From Symsagittifera roscoffensis (lineage: Eukaryota; Xenacoelomorpha; Acoela; Convolutidae), in contig NC_087065.1 in NCBI RefSeq assembly GCF_963678635.1, positions 12,854,661 to 12,918,660 of the forward strand: a stretch of 64,000 nt of DNA, read 5' to 3'. The translations under genes and the position numbers were made by a program. The stretch's first letter is position 1. Every line of letters begins with the position of its first letter. Shown piece after piece: positions 28,566-39,321 of this stretch. The notes beneath the pieces were generated by a model. It was not told the origin of the DNA. It ran no database searches and saw only the letters and a program-made list of their open reading frames with translations.

Positions 28566-30148
28566 CTAGTGTGTGTCTTCTTCCATCTTAACGCACCAAA
28601 TCTTCGCCAACGGCTGTGTTTTTTGTTTAAACGGCTGAAGATCAGTCCTGACTACCTCTTTCTGCGGCAACAGACTTATCGAACGTTTCGATACCGCTAT
28701 TGTCTCCAAGTCATCCGCTGCTTTGTCAAAGACTCTTTCGCTTGGTATAAGGTGGCAATCGCTGTCAGGATCCTGGTACACCTCTCTGTCCAGATCCCTT
28801 GCCCGAGTTTCCACTAGTAGTGTGTGGATCGCTAGTTCGGACAGTTCTGATCCCGAGCTCGAGTTCCTGTCTGAATAGGTATCCATTCCTGAGTTCCGGG
28901 AATTGTCATCCGTTGAAGAGTTTGTGCTGGAGACTGCACGCTCCTCCAGATCATGTCTGTGCCTTCTTCGCATCCATCTGAACTCCCCGGACAAAACCTT
29001 GTTCTCTAGGTCCTGTTTCTCATCAGGAATTTTTTCGTCTATCTCAGACTCCCCGGACAAACTTTCTTGTTCCGGGTGTTGATCTTGTGCTCGCTGGTTC
29101 TTCTCATCATTCGTCTCCCCGGACAAATAATCATGCAGCAGATTTTGTTCTAACTTTTCACCTTCCTTATTCTGGTCCACAAAGGTGACGGTTTTCTTTC
29201 GCCTGCTGCTTTTCTGTTCTTTCTGTCCGTAAGAAGTACTATTTAAAATCTCGTGGGGTATTGAGGATACTATTTGCTGAACTATTGTCCTACAATCCCT
29301 CTCGTTCTCTGCGTGCTGTCGTCTGGACGGCATGATCTTCATCTTCTCACTGACTGTTAGCGATGCCACTGCTGCTGTCCACTCGGTGTCATCTCTGGTC
29401 ACTTCTCTTTCTAACAATCCACCTAGCATCCGCATCACTTGCGGTGTGACCTGCACCGTTTTATCCAATAATGAGAGGCTTTTTATGTTCATGCGAGAGA
29501 GTTCTTGCTGGACCAGATTCGAGCGCAGCAGCAGATCCAAGGGGACCGGGTCCTCCTTGGATACGATCTTTATCTCGGCTGCTTTCTCTACAGGCAACTC
29601 AGGATGCCCTGGAATTGGATGTCCAGATTTATCCAACCATCTCGTTAAGGGAAGCGCTTCATAAGTTTCTTTGTCTAGAAACGAGAATCCCTCCTTTATT
29701 TCCGCCTGATTGGCCTGCTTCTGCTCCAATCTTTCATAGAACTCAGTTTTCTTGCTGAGGCTGTCAGCATTCTGGTGTTTATTACGCATCCTATGTTCGA
29801 TTATCATATGGTAGCCATCCAATCTTACTATCCATCTACCAATATAACTCTGATCCATCGAGTAGGTCTTCAACCAGGATAACGCTCTGTTGTCCACGCG
29901 TAACTTGAAGAGAGCGCTCCCCAAGTATGCACGGTACTTTTCCACGAAGGTGACTACTGCAAACATTCTGCTTTTGGTGCGCCAGATTTCATCTCTGTGT
30001 CACTCAAGACCTTGCTGCCGTATGCAATGGGACGGAGAACTGTTCTTCCGTTCCATTCTTGCTCTTGATGCAATATTCCTGAGATGGCCACTACCGATGC
30101 GTCTGTGTCAAGAACATGCATGCCCTTTTCTGTAGGCATGCCTAGCAC
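28566..30148 (-). pseudogene. RNase H and connection region of Pol
   Basis: 30148-29954 opens with LGMPTEKG and LDTDASVVAISG, the RNase H DxxAS motif. It breaks after YGSKVLSDTE and resumes in 29966-28566 with VTFVEKYRAYLGSALF, VDNRALSWLKTY and HQNADSLSK (catalytic Asp blocks). RNase H degrades template RNA during reverse transcription. Downstream is an unusually long spacer before integrase, rich in Glu, Ser and Gln, in which LSGE recurs three times. In copy 2 the RNase H is one uninterrupted frame (53823-55256), so the breaks here are specific to this copy. Confidence 0.8.
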
Positions 30149-30171
30149 TGGCGCTTCGCACAGTTCCCGCT

Positions 30172-31403
30172 TTATGTTCTCGAAAGCAACCTGTGCCTCA
30201 TCGTTCCATTCGAACTTTTCCCCTTGTTGCGCATAAGCTTCTGCATCGGATACAACTTGTCCGCATATCCTTTTATGATTTCCCGGTAGTAATTGGCAAA
30301 CCCTAGGAAGCTCAGGAGCTGTATGTCAGTTCTGGGAGCTTTCCATGTCAACACTGCTTCCACTGCTCCCGGTACCGGCCTCACACCATGCCTATCCACC
30401 ATTCTTCCCAGGTACTTAATCGAATCCCTAAAGATTTCACATTTCGATGGTTTGCACTTCAATCCTGCTCTTTTCATGCATCCAAAGATCTCATCGAGCC
30501 TATCAATGTGGTCTTCCAGGGTCAGTGTCGCTATGAATACGTCATCCACGTAACACATCACGAGGTTCCCGTACTTCTTGGTCACTCTCGTCAAAGTCTG
30601 AGCCATCAGTCTTTGAAAAGTAGCCGTTGCATTGCACAAGCCGAAGGGCATCCTCTTCCACTGGTACAATCCCAATTCGCACGCGAATCCGGTTTTCTCT
30701 CTATCCTTCCTCCGCAGAGGGACCTGCCAGAAGGCAGAACCCAAGTCCAATGTGGTGAAGAACTTGGCATCACCAAGCTTAGAGAGGCTCTCGTCTATCC
30801 GCGGTATCGGGTACGCATCTTTTATCGTTACCGCGTTCAAGTAACGAAAGTCGCAACAAAATCTAAGCTGCCCCCTTTCTTTTTCGCCATTACTACCCCG
30901 CAAGCCCATGGCGATTTCGAGGGTTCTATCATGTCGTATTCAAGCAACATTTCTATTTCCGCTCGGCACGCTTCCGATTTGTGTGGCGTCATTCGTCTTG
31001 CGCCTTCCCTATGGGGAACGGCGCCCTCTTCAAGTTCGATTTCGTGTTCGACGAAATTACAGCAACCGATATCCGCCTTATGTTTCGAAAATACATCTGC
31101 GTTCCGATTTAGGAGGTCCCGCAATTTTTCGAAATCTCCCTCACCTATTTTTCCTTTTAAATGTTCTATCTCTGGCAAAACCGGTTTGTCAGATTCTAGT
31201 TCGTATGACGAGGGGCGATCCGGAAAATTCGAGCATTTTGATAAGCCATCGTCCGTTTCGGATTTCATTGAAAACAATTTATGAAAAGATTTTAATTCAT
31301 TAATTCTCTTTAAAATTTTATCTTTATTGGCATGAAAAGGACAGTTTTTCACACTGTGTTTCTTCAAGTTTTGTGTCTCCTCATAGTCGGTCCTCATCGG
31401 CAA
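30172..31403 (-). pseudogene. Reverse transcriptase domain of Pol, with internal frame change
   Basis: 31403-30837 carries the pre-RT region and the finger start (HRQ-like EGARRMTPH, IEPSKSPWACGVVMAKKKGG). 30909-30172 carries FCCDFRYLNAVTIKDAYPIPRID, FFTTLDLGSAFWQVPL, MPFGLCNATATFQRLM, CYVDD (about 30541-30555, active site) and FLGFANYYREIIKGYA. The switch between frames occurs at a run of five Gs after AAAAAGAAA (about 30870-30884), a one-base backward step. Copy 2 switches at the same place. Upstream, the frame is joined to the protease except for one TAG at 31428-31430, absent in copy 2. Confidence 0.85.
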
Positions 31404-31427
31404 AGCGTAACCAAGCTTCTTCCCACG

Positions 31428-32504
31428 CTAGATTGAAACCGTGGTGTCCAGTGTGTTCAATAACACACTGACACACAGTCCGTTTTGCGTTACCGAGAAG
31501 CTCCGGCCTAAAATCACCGAACTCTGACAATTTGGATTCGGTACTAAACAAACCTGTTTACTATCGCTTAACGAATTTAAATTTCTCATTCTAAAAATTG
31601 CCAACACAGCTTGTCCTGGCTGTAGTTTTACTTTTCTATCTAAAAAAATTGGTACCTTGTTTTCGTCTGTTATTATCATATTAATTGGTTTCTTAACATA
31701 CTTCCGGTCCGGGTTTCTAATCCGTATCAGACCGTTGTTCAAGTCAGTCATCACGTCAAAATTCCTGACAAAATCTCTGCTCAAGATGAATTGGTCGGTG
31801 TCGTCCAAATTTTCTACCACCAGGAAGCTCATCCAAAGATCCCGTCCTCCCATATGGAGGACAGTTATTGGTGTTCTTCCGGCTACGTAAATAGCTCCTC
31901 GATTGGCGGCGGCCAGTCGGAGATTCGTTGGAATTAGATCTTCCCTCGTGAAGCCCATTCTTTCCCAAGTTTTTATCGGCATCACGCTCACTACCGCTCC
32001 TGTGTCCAGAAGCCCTGTGACTCCGATTTTTGTTCCGTTGGTGTCGAGCAGATGTGCAGTCACATCTGCTTCGTACCCAATGTGTACTGCGTCTTGTTCC
32101 ATCATGGCGTCATGGCCTATCCTGCGGACTTTGAGTTCCTCCTCACCCAAATAGATCTGCCCCATTTGGTCATCATCTGTTGTTACATAAGTCCTGGTGT
32201 AGATACTGATTCCATCCACGTTCAGCATCACTTGATACGGCCCATAGACCTCTAGGTAACGTCCATGAAGTTTCTTCATGCGAGGGCCACCCGTCGTTAG
32301 TAGTGCTCGCACAGCTCTCGACTCGGTGCGTGGCTCCACCTGCCTCAGATAATCTGCATATGTGTCCAAATGCATCAAAGTGAACTCGGATGGTTCACTC
32401 AGATTTCTGATTACCTGGTGTCCAGCCACTGAGATTATTGACTGTATCTTGCTTCCTTGTGGCACCACACCGAACCTCTGACCGGAGATCACATTAAGTT
32501 TCAT
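31428..32504 (-). CDS. Aspartic protease region of Pol
   Basis: Opens in a frame +1 relative to Gag, overlapping its end. The first ATG is at 32504, and the frame is open a little further upstream. The protease active site is LLDTGAVVSVMP, about 170 residues in, with FILSRDFVRNFDV as the flap-distal ILGxDFL-like block. Residues 1-160 before it are not assigned. The ORF ends at TAG 31428-31430, which is CAG in copy 2, so PR and RT were one frame. The enzyme would process Gag and Pol. A third of this segment is deleted in copy 2. Confidence 0.8.
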   Translation of the reverse strand: MKLNVISGQRFGVVPQGSKIQSIISVAGHQVIRNLSEPSEFTLMHLDTYADYLRQVEPRTESRAVRALLTTGGPRMKKLHGRYLEVYGPYQVMLNVDGISIYTRTYVTTDDDQMGQIYLGEEELKVRRIGHDAMMEQDAVHIGYEADVTAHLLDTNGTKIGVTGLLDTGAVVSVMPIKTWERMGFTREDLIPTNLRLAAANRGAIYVAGRTPITVLHMGGRDLWMSFLVVENLDDTDQFILSRDFVRNFDVMTDLNNGLIRIRNPDRKYVKKPINMIITDENKVPIFLDRKVKLQPGQAVLAIFRMRNLNSLSDSKQVCLVPNPNCQSSVILGRSFSVTQNGLCVSVLLNTLDTTVSI

Positions 32505-32523
32505 GCTCAAACTGCTTGGTGCT

Positions 32524-35484
32524 TTAGTCTCGTTCGACCTCCGTTGCTTCGAAGGTATTCAATTGCTCCTGTAGTTTCTCATTCTCCAGTTCGAGTTTCA
32601 CTTTTTGTTGGATCTCTTTCGTCACCAGTTCCTGCTGCACTCTATTTAGAGCATCCCTCGCGGCTACCCTATAATCAATCTTGAAGTCATCGGCCGCAGT
32701 CACTGGTTCTGGTTCACATGTCTCTTCAGTTACCGCTTGCATTTTCTTCGTCGCCAGCTCTTGCGGTTTGTCTTTTCTGCGCGCCTCCGCTTCACTCAAC
32801 AGGCGAGCCTTGCTGGCTTTCACTCCTGATAAAGCTTCCTCATGCCTTGGATGCTTGATGTCTGCCACTGCATCCCAGAATTGTGGACAATCTGATTTAA
32901 AATGACCTTCCAAGTTGCAAAAGAAACACCTCGGGCCAAATTTTGCAATTACTCCTCTCATGAAATCCTCATGGTCAACTTCTGACGCATCTTCGTCCTC
33001 TAGGCTAAAGCCTATTGCTTTCATGCCTTGTTTGTAAGTTGGGCATGCTGACACATGATGGTCCGTTGAACTGCAGTTGGCACAAGAGCGTCTCTTGTCC
33101 ATATCATCCCTCGGTTTGTACCAATTGTTCCCTTGGTTTGCTGGTCCGTTGTTAAAATTGCCATAATTGTTCTTGTAGTATCCAGATCTCGAAGGAGGTT
33201 TCAACAAAAGATACTCTTTTGACTTGAGCCTCAACTCCTCTGGTGTTGGCGCATTGGTTGATAGTGGTGTGTAATGCGTTGCTAGCATTGTTCGAAGTTC
33301 ATCATTCTTCACACCATCGATGAATTTTGAGGCTACGGCCAGGTTCATCCTTCGGTTTGACTCATCCGGTTGGCTGCGTCTTCTCAGCATTTCCACGTCA
33401 TCGAGAAACTTGTCTATCGTTTCATCTTCTCGTTGCCTCCGTTTCTCGAAGCGCATCATCGCTTGGTGCCCATGCACCCCTGATCCGAAACGGTTTAACA
33501 AGATTTCGAAGATTTTCTCAGCTGTGTCACGCTGATATTGCTTCTTGGCCATGACACAGTTCAGGGCTGTCCCTTCCAAGTTGCTGGTGAGCGCACTGCA
33601 TTCCTGTCTCTCCGACAAGTCCTCTTTCTCGAAATGCAGCTTCATTACCTCTATCCAGGTATCAATACAGCCATCAGATTCGTCTTTATAGCATCTTGGT
33701 TTCTTAAAGACTCTTCTGGACTTCTCACTGCGTTCATTGGTTCTGGATAACCTTGTAAGGAATGTCTCCAACGACCTGTTTAGGGGTTCAAAGGCTGTGG
33801 CCATTGCCGTAGCATCCCTTGAGTGTCCCGCCTGAGTGTCCTCACACCTTGTCAAAGGCTCTGTATGCGGTGCATCCCTGCAATCCGAATCGCCGTGAGT
33901 GTTTCCCGCTTGGCCCACATGACTCCTCCCCGGGCTTGCATGCCCTCTGTTACCGGAATCACTTCTCCCAGTCGCATGTGTGCCTTGCTTTGGTCGTTCG
34001 TTAGAGGTCTGTCTGTTTCCCGATGAACTTGCTCTACTGTTCGGGCCCCATGTTCTATTATCCCTTGTGGCATAGCCTGATGAACTGCCCCTACCTCTGG
34101 TGGATCCATATGTCCTCCTCCTTTGATGGTCATTGAAGTTCACCTTCGGCTCCCTGCTGGGACCTCCCGAGTTCGGTTCCCCTTCTTTTGGTCCACTGTT
34201 GCTTCCTAGTAGCCCGTCCAACCTATCCATGATAGCCTGAGTTCGCCTCTCCATCATCGCGTCTATCTTTGTGTCAAGAGTCCCAAGAGACTGCTCTTGC
34301 TGAATTCTTAACTTCTCCATGTCGTCTCTTAAGCGTAACTCTCTCTGTTCCGCTTCTCTTGTCATTCGCGACAAGTTCTTCGCCATATGCTCGTCCGTTC
34401 TTTCTTTCAAGCGTTTTTCACTCCTACCAACTTCTTGTCTATTGCGGTTTACTTCTTCCCGCAGACTTTCTCTTTCAATGTGAACTGCCCTTTCTAGTTC
34501 ACTCATTCTTATGGACATCTGTTCATTTTGTTCTCCTAAACTGTCCACTATGTTGTTCAAGGCTTCTTCTAGTGCTGCCCCGTTATCCACGAGTGGCGTC
34601 ACTAGTGGCTGTGTAACCCTGTCGGTCCCAGGTAGCTTCGTGCTGGTCGAGATTCGGGCCTTGACTCTCTGCCTCGACGTCTTTTCATTATCCACCTCAG
34701 GATCGACCAATGCGTTGCCTCGCCCTCTGTTTCTACTCTCCCCAGTTTGCAGCTCTGAATTTGTCATAATCGCGAAGTCTCTTGACTGGCCCGGTGTGTT
34801 TACCTTTTTGCTTATCGTTCTCACGACACCAAATTTGTCCATGGTTCCAGTCTCTCTTCCGACATATGCCTCATTCTCCTGGGTCGAACTATTGAGGCTA
34901 ACTTGAGACCCAAAGTCCACTTGCTCTTCTTCGTCCTCCTCCTCCTGGGATTCACCTTCATTTCCTGCGCCCCCTCCCATGGTGAATGGAAAGATGTTTC
35001 CTAAGGTGTTCCTCATTCTTTCTGAGAACGATGATGACGTTGTTTGTTTGTCAGTTCCGCTTGCCATCACAGTGTTGTCTGTTGGAGATCTTCAAGTTGC
35101 CGCTATTTCAGTTGAGATGTCGGACAGTTCCGACATCTCCTCTCGATCCAATGTCCCAGTGGAAGTGGCAAAATCATGGCCTTGTTCTACTGGAGTAGAT
35201 TCACTCGCCAGCCTTCTGCCTCTCCCTTCCAGTCCATGTACTTCCTGGTTGTCGTTCATGGCATGGTCCGTATTGACCTCCACTTCTAACAGTTCTTTTC
35301 GCTCTTCTGAGGTCTTCTGACTCCTTGTTTCAACCATTCTGCCTGAAACCGTCTCCCCTTTGTCAGTCCGGGCTCGTTTAATCCAATCCACAAAAAGATC
35401 GGTCATCGTTTTTCTTTGCTTTTCAGGTATGAATTTCGTAGAGCTATTACCTCGTTTCGGTATCCTTGACCTGTCTAGACTCAT
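32524..35484 (-). CDS. Gag with two CCHC zinc knuckles (one nonsense codon)
   Basis: Begins at ATG 35484, a start kept in copy 2. A TGA at 35092-35094 (AGA in copy 2) interrupts it, and the ORF reopens from 35070. The N-terminal third is charged and low-complexity; a coiled-coil/RERE-rich segment follows. The capsid-like retrotransposon gag core lies around TWIEVMKLHFEKEDL to DGVKNDELRTML (33300-33680). Two nucleocapsid knuckles of the exact C-x2-C-x4-H-x4-C form are CANCSSTDHHVSAC and CFFCNLEGHFKSDC (32880-33090). Gag would form the particle and package RNA. At about 986 codons it is long for a Gypsy Gag. Pol follows in the +1 frame. Confidence 0.85.
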
Positions 35485-36267
35485 TCTCTATTTGTCACTT
35501 CTTAATGCCTATACACTTAATTCGATTGCTAGTGACCTTATAGTTTGATTACCAATAATAATGCCACAACACAATAAATTTCACAAGATTCTAGTAAATA
35601 GTGACCACGAATCCCTGTATGTTATCAGAGTACAGTTTGTAAATAATTTATTCACACTAACCGATTATCGGTCGTAAGATTTGAAAACTAGCACAGTATG
35701 ATGTTATCAGTCAATTTAAAAGATAGTGTACTCACTACCCAATCAAACACAGTTTATGTTGATTTAAAATCAAAAACAAAAACAAAAAAATATATATAAT
35801 GACAGAATATGAATGCCTCTATAAAAAAAAACGTATGTGTATTGTACTTTTAGTCGGTCGCAGTACAATTGTCGAACTCGTCTTTTAAAGAAAAAGCTTT
35901 CCCTGCTCGGTGCTGCACCAAACACACAAAACTTTGAAGGCAGTAATTTTCTCAAGTGGGCGTCTATTGCACCCACCGAGTACTGTGTTACCTATCTGCC
36001 TTCGGACTGCCCGAGCTAGACCTACTACAATCCTCAGGGCAGTCACTTTTCACAAAAACGTATTGTGTTACAATCCACACCAATGAATTACGCTCTTTTT
36101 AGTTTAGACTTAGTGTCGCGAATATCCGAGTTCGGACCTGTTTTGTTTTGGTCTGGTTTTTATTGAAAGGCAAGTTACCAGTTCAGTCACTGATTCCTAG
36201 CCTGTCTGCTAATAACCTAATACCTCTCACTTTAGTCTTTCTTCCGTCTACCTAAGTCCTTTAATAA

Positions 36268-36400
36268 AATGATACCCCTCCGGATTGGCACAAATAGGAC
36301 CCTTCCGGACTAACAAAATTTAGACCCCTCCGGATTGGGACCCCTCTGAGTTAGTTAATATAAGACCCCTCCGGATTCGTACCCCTCCGGTTTTGATAAA
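36268..36400 (-). repeat. Cluster of ACCCCTCCGGATT repeats in the leader
   Basis: Six or seven copies of (G)ACCC(C/T)TCCGGA(T/C)T spaced 15-30 bp apart by A+T-rich fillers. The central TCCGGA is palindromic. The matching clusters in copy 2 are larger (60455-60690 and 62330-62570), so copy number changes between elements. Confidence 0.85.
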
Positions 36401-38367
36401 GTAGCTTTTCGGAGATTTCCTTCTTTCAACCTATACCCCTCTAGATACGTTCTCCTATGCAATTTTGCTTTTTCAATTAACTAGGAAGGGTATTTACTAC
36501 TTTCCTAGATCCTTCCGGATTGAAGTTAAGCCTCTTATTTGACAATTCACGCTAACGGTGAAGGGTCTTATCGCTAGCCTAACTTCGGCTCGATTAAGGT
36601 TTTCCTGTGCCTTTAGCCTTCCCTTTTCGTCTAGAACGGCCTAAAGTTACTTTATTCAACCGCTATTACCTTTTGGTAGAGGTATAAGGGCTTTTACAAA
36701 AGAAATTTATAAAACAATAAGGGTCTACCCTCCCAAATTGATGAACTTGCTAAAAACAATCTCAAAAAATTTTCACGCTTACTTTTCCGAAAAACTTTTG
36801 TCCCTATCAGTAAGCTCAGCTAATATCTGATCTATTGGTACCAAGATCAATTAGATATGCCCAGTAGTTCCAAAGTTATTAACAAAAACGTCTTTTTTCT
36901 AAAGTCAAAAAAATTTCTCTCTTATAGGTTCCGCCAATATTTTTCCGCAATTCTGTTCCTTTCGACCTAAAAATTATTGATCCGAGCTCAGAAGGCCTAT
37001 ACTCTTCTAGTTCAATGCAAAAAAACCCGATCTAAAACGCTTTAGTTGAAAAAACTTGCGAAAAACTATGCTACCTGTACCCCTCCGGATTGATGAATCC
37101 ACCAAATCAAACACGTTAAGTTCGATTTCTCTGCAACCCGGAAGGCTTTCGGGTAGCGGGTTTTAAAACTCGTAGATTCACTAGTGGACGTTGTCCGAAC
37201 AACTATTTTTACTGTTTTAACTTAAAAATTTCAAAACAATTTCTGAATTTATAGTGTTTCGTTTTCTCAAAAATCACGAAAATTTGGTTTTTTGTTCCAA
37301 AATAGTTCCAACCACTTCCGAACTAAACTTAACCGGTTCTATCTATTGTAGTAGTGCAGTTACGATGTAACACACTAATTTATCGCTTTTTTCCGTTTCA
37401 AAAATTATCGATATCTTAAAAATCGCGATTTGTGGGGGGATCAAAATATCGCTATTTTGACTCTAAAAACCGGTCTGCTTTCTGTGTTTTTCACTGAAAA
37501 ACGGTATAGGAGTATTAATGTAGGCTATATAAGTAATAATATTAGTAATACTATACCCCTCCGGGTTTGTTTAATATCCGAATTAAGGTTCTTAACTCGG
37601 ATATTCGCAGTTCGGTGAAGGGTCATTACAGTGCAGCACTGTCGAGCCCCCCACAGATTACTATCTTAATTTTTGTTCCAAAAGGGATACAAAACTTGTT
37701 AACGATACCCAACAGTCGATTGTTGTTGTCGTTGAGCCCCTTCTTGTTGCTCCTTGTACTGCTTGCCGGATCAGTCTTCTCCCAAGACCCCTCCGCATTG
37801 AGCGCAAATCAGCTGACCCTTCCGGATTGAGCGCAATTTATCATTAACGTGCTTAAATGCTCAAATAACCCTACAGTACAAGCCTCACAAACGGGCTACA
37901 AAATTGTTCGTAACAATCCTGACTGATATAAATGCCTGTAACAACAATATATTTATCAACATCAAACGGGAGGGTCGGATCACATCTTGTCTGGGGGGAT
38001 GATTTCTACTGATTTTTTACTTTTTTTTTTTTACTGTTTTTGGTTTTTTCGGTTGTTTTTTATGTTTTTTGATTTTCTTGGGTACCATACTACTTTTTGT
38101 TTGGTTTTGTATATATCTTTAAGTGTTTTTGGTCAAAAACCTCTCAGGGAACGAGGGAATGACCGATCCCCCCACCCTTCCTGATTCTTGAATTTTCGGT
38201 CTTAACTAGGTTAAAAAGCTATTCACGGTAATCCGTAAGGCTTCCGCGTTCCGAACTACCCTTCCACTCCGACGGTTTAGGCCTATTAAGGGCATTAATG
38301 TGAGCATCCGCTCGGCGCGGAGTGCTCGTTAACGGTTCTGCCGGTCATGATGTTAAAAAGAATAACA

Positions 38368-38380
38368 CCCAGGAGCGCCA
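38368..38380 (-). promoter_or_regulatory. Candidate primer-binding site
   Basis: On the minus strand TGGCGCTCCTGGG begins 13 bases after the 5' LTR end. A TGG start is what a tRNA CCA end would pair with, but I could not match the rest to a specific tRNA and the distance from the LTR is long. Tentative. Confidence 0.3.
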
Positions 38381-38392
38381 TAAAAACATCTA

Positions 38393-39321
38393 TGTAACAT
38401 TCGCCCGGAAGATACATATCAACGGAGAACAAAACTAAGTCCTAAGACGACTGGCTAATGTCTAAACAGAGCTTTGCATGCTTTTCACCGTCTCTACCAA
38501 GCCAGTACTTTCGGTGGTCTTTCTAACATCGGGTCGACAAAAAACGTTACTGCTTTCGGCTTCGGTCAAAACACTCAAATTAACTTAATTACATGCAGAA
38601 ATAGTGAGCTCATGGCTGGGTCTCAGTACCCCCAGATCACGAGGTCATTCCTAAAAACAGGGCTACTACTATTTATTGAATTATTATTGTTTTTGTTCAG
38701 TAGATAAAAATCATCATCTCCATCGAAGATGGATCAACCCTTTCCCCCAACTCCCAGCCTCTCATCTTAGTAGAATGAATTAGGATGTTAATTAAATTCA
38801 ATTCAGGACATGACAGGGAAGCTAAAAGTTCATACAAAATGGTAAAAAAAAGTTTCAGTCCCGAAACCCCTCCGGATTCTCGAATCCACTGAATCAAGCA
38901 CGTTAAGCTTGATTTCCCTGTAACCCGGAAGGCTGGTTTCCACCCCTCACTGTTGTTAGCATCTGCTTTGCAACTATTGTAGCGACACAATAGTTGCAAC
39001 TCGGAGCGGTCTCTGTCGCTTCTGTTTCTCTCTGTGGTTTTTTTATCACAATCTTCGTTGTTTTCGTCAGCGCAACTATCGTTGTTGTGTCGCTTTTCAG
39101 CTTTTCTGCCAAAATGGCCGTTTTTGACGTTTCTGAGAATTGTTACGTCATCACTTCGAAAATTTAAAATTTAGGAATTTCCGAATCCTTCAACTTTCAC
39201 GTTTTGTTCAATCGTTCGAATAACGTTCTTATTCCTTCTAAATCGCCAATTCGGAAGGTTCGCTGCCAAAAACTCCGAAACTGCAGAGATTGCATTTTGT
39301 CCATTCTGGTCGAATGTCACA
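38393..39321 (-). repeat. LTR of copy 1 (5' LTR in element direction), 929 bp
   Basis: Same TGTAACATTCG and CGAATGTCACA termini as the left LTR and very similar throughout. It lacks the block at 15037-15157. It carries the hairpin at 38968-38999 and the CCCCTCCGGATT block at about 38865. As the 5' LTR it should hold the promoter; no TATA box could be placed with confidence. It is inserted at the 3' end of the RT-B gene. Confidence 0.9.

Larger units (their letters stand above)
35485..38392 (-). other. Long non-coding leader between 5' LTR and gag
   Basis: 2.9 kb without any convincing coding frame, far longer than usual Gypsy leaders. It contains clusters of the CCCCTCCGGATT motif (36268-36400, and singly at about 37080, 37555, 37790 and 37815). 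A block at 37078-37150 is also found in the LTRs. The leader is conserved in copy 2, where part of it is duplicated. A role in RNA packaging, translation or regulation is plausible but unproven. A 60-72-codon antisense frame at 35837 and its relatives in copy 2 are judged fortuitous. Confidence 0.6.
14748..39321 (-). mobile_element. Giant (24.6 kb) Ty3/Gypsy-type LTR retroelement, copy 1
   Basis: Bounded by direct LTRs 14748-15780 and 38393-39321, with the internal genes on the minus strand. Order in element direction: LTR, leader, Gag, PR, RT, RNase H, IN with macrodomain, SGNH protein, large unknown protein, LTR. RT to RNase H to IN is the Ty3/Gypsy (and retrovirus) order. The length is several times that of a usual Gypsy element, owing to the 2.9 kb leader and about 9 kb of coding sequence after pol. 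No target duplication longer than GCA is visible at the two ends. Genes carry stops and shifts, so this copy is probably dead, although LTR similarity suggests fairly recent insertion. A second, deleted copy starts at 48446. Confidence 0.9.

Noticed and set aside
35837-36019. Antisense ORF of 60-72 codons in the leader, repeated at 59981 and 61857
   Set aside because: Its presence in three places follows from recent duplication of the leader. The start region is frame-shifted in copy 1 by a poly-A change, and there is no domain or codon signal.
36268-36400. Regularly spaced repeats as a CRISPR array
   Set aside because: Spacing varies, spacers are A+T-rich filler, and the context is a eukaryotic retroelement leader.
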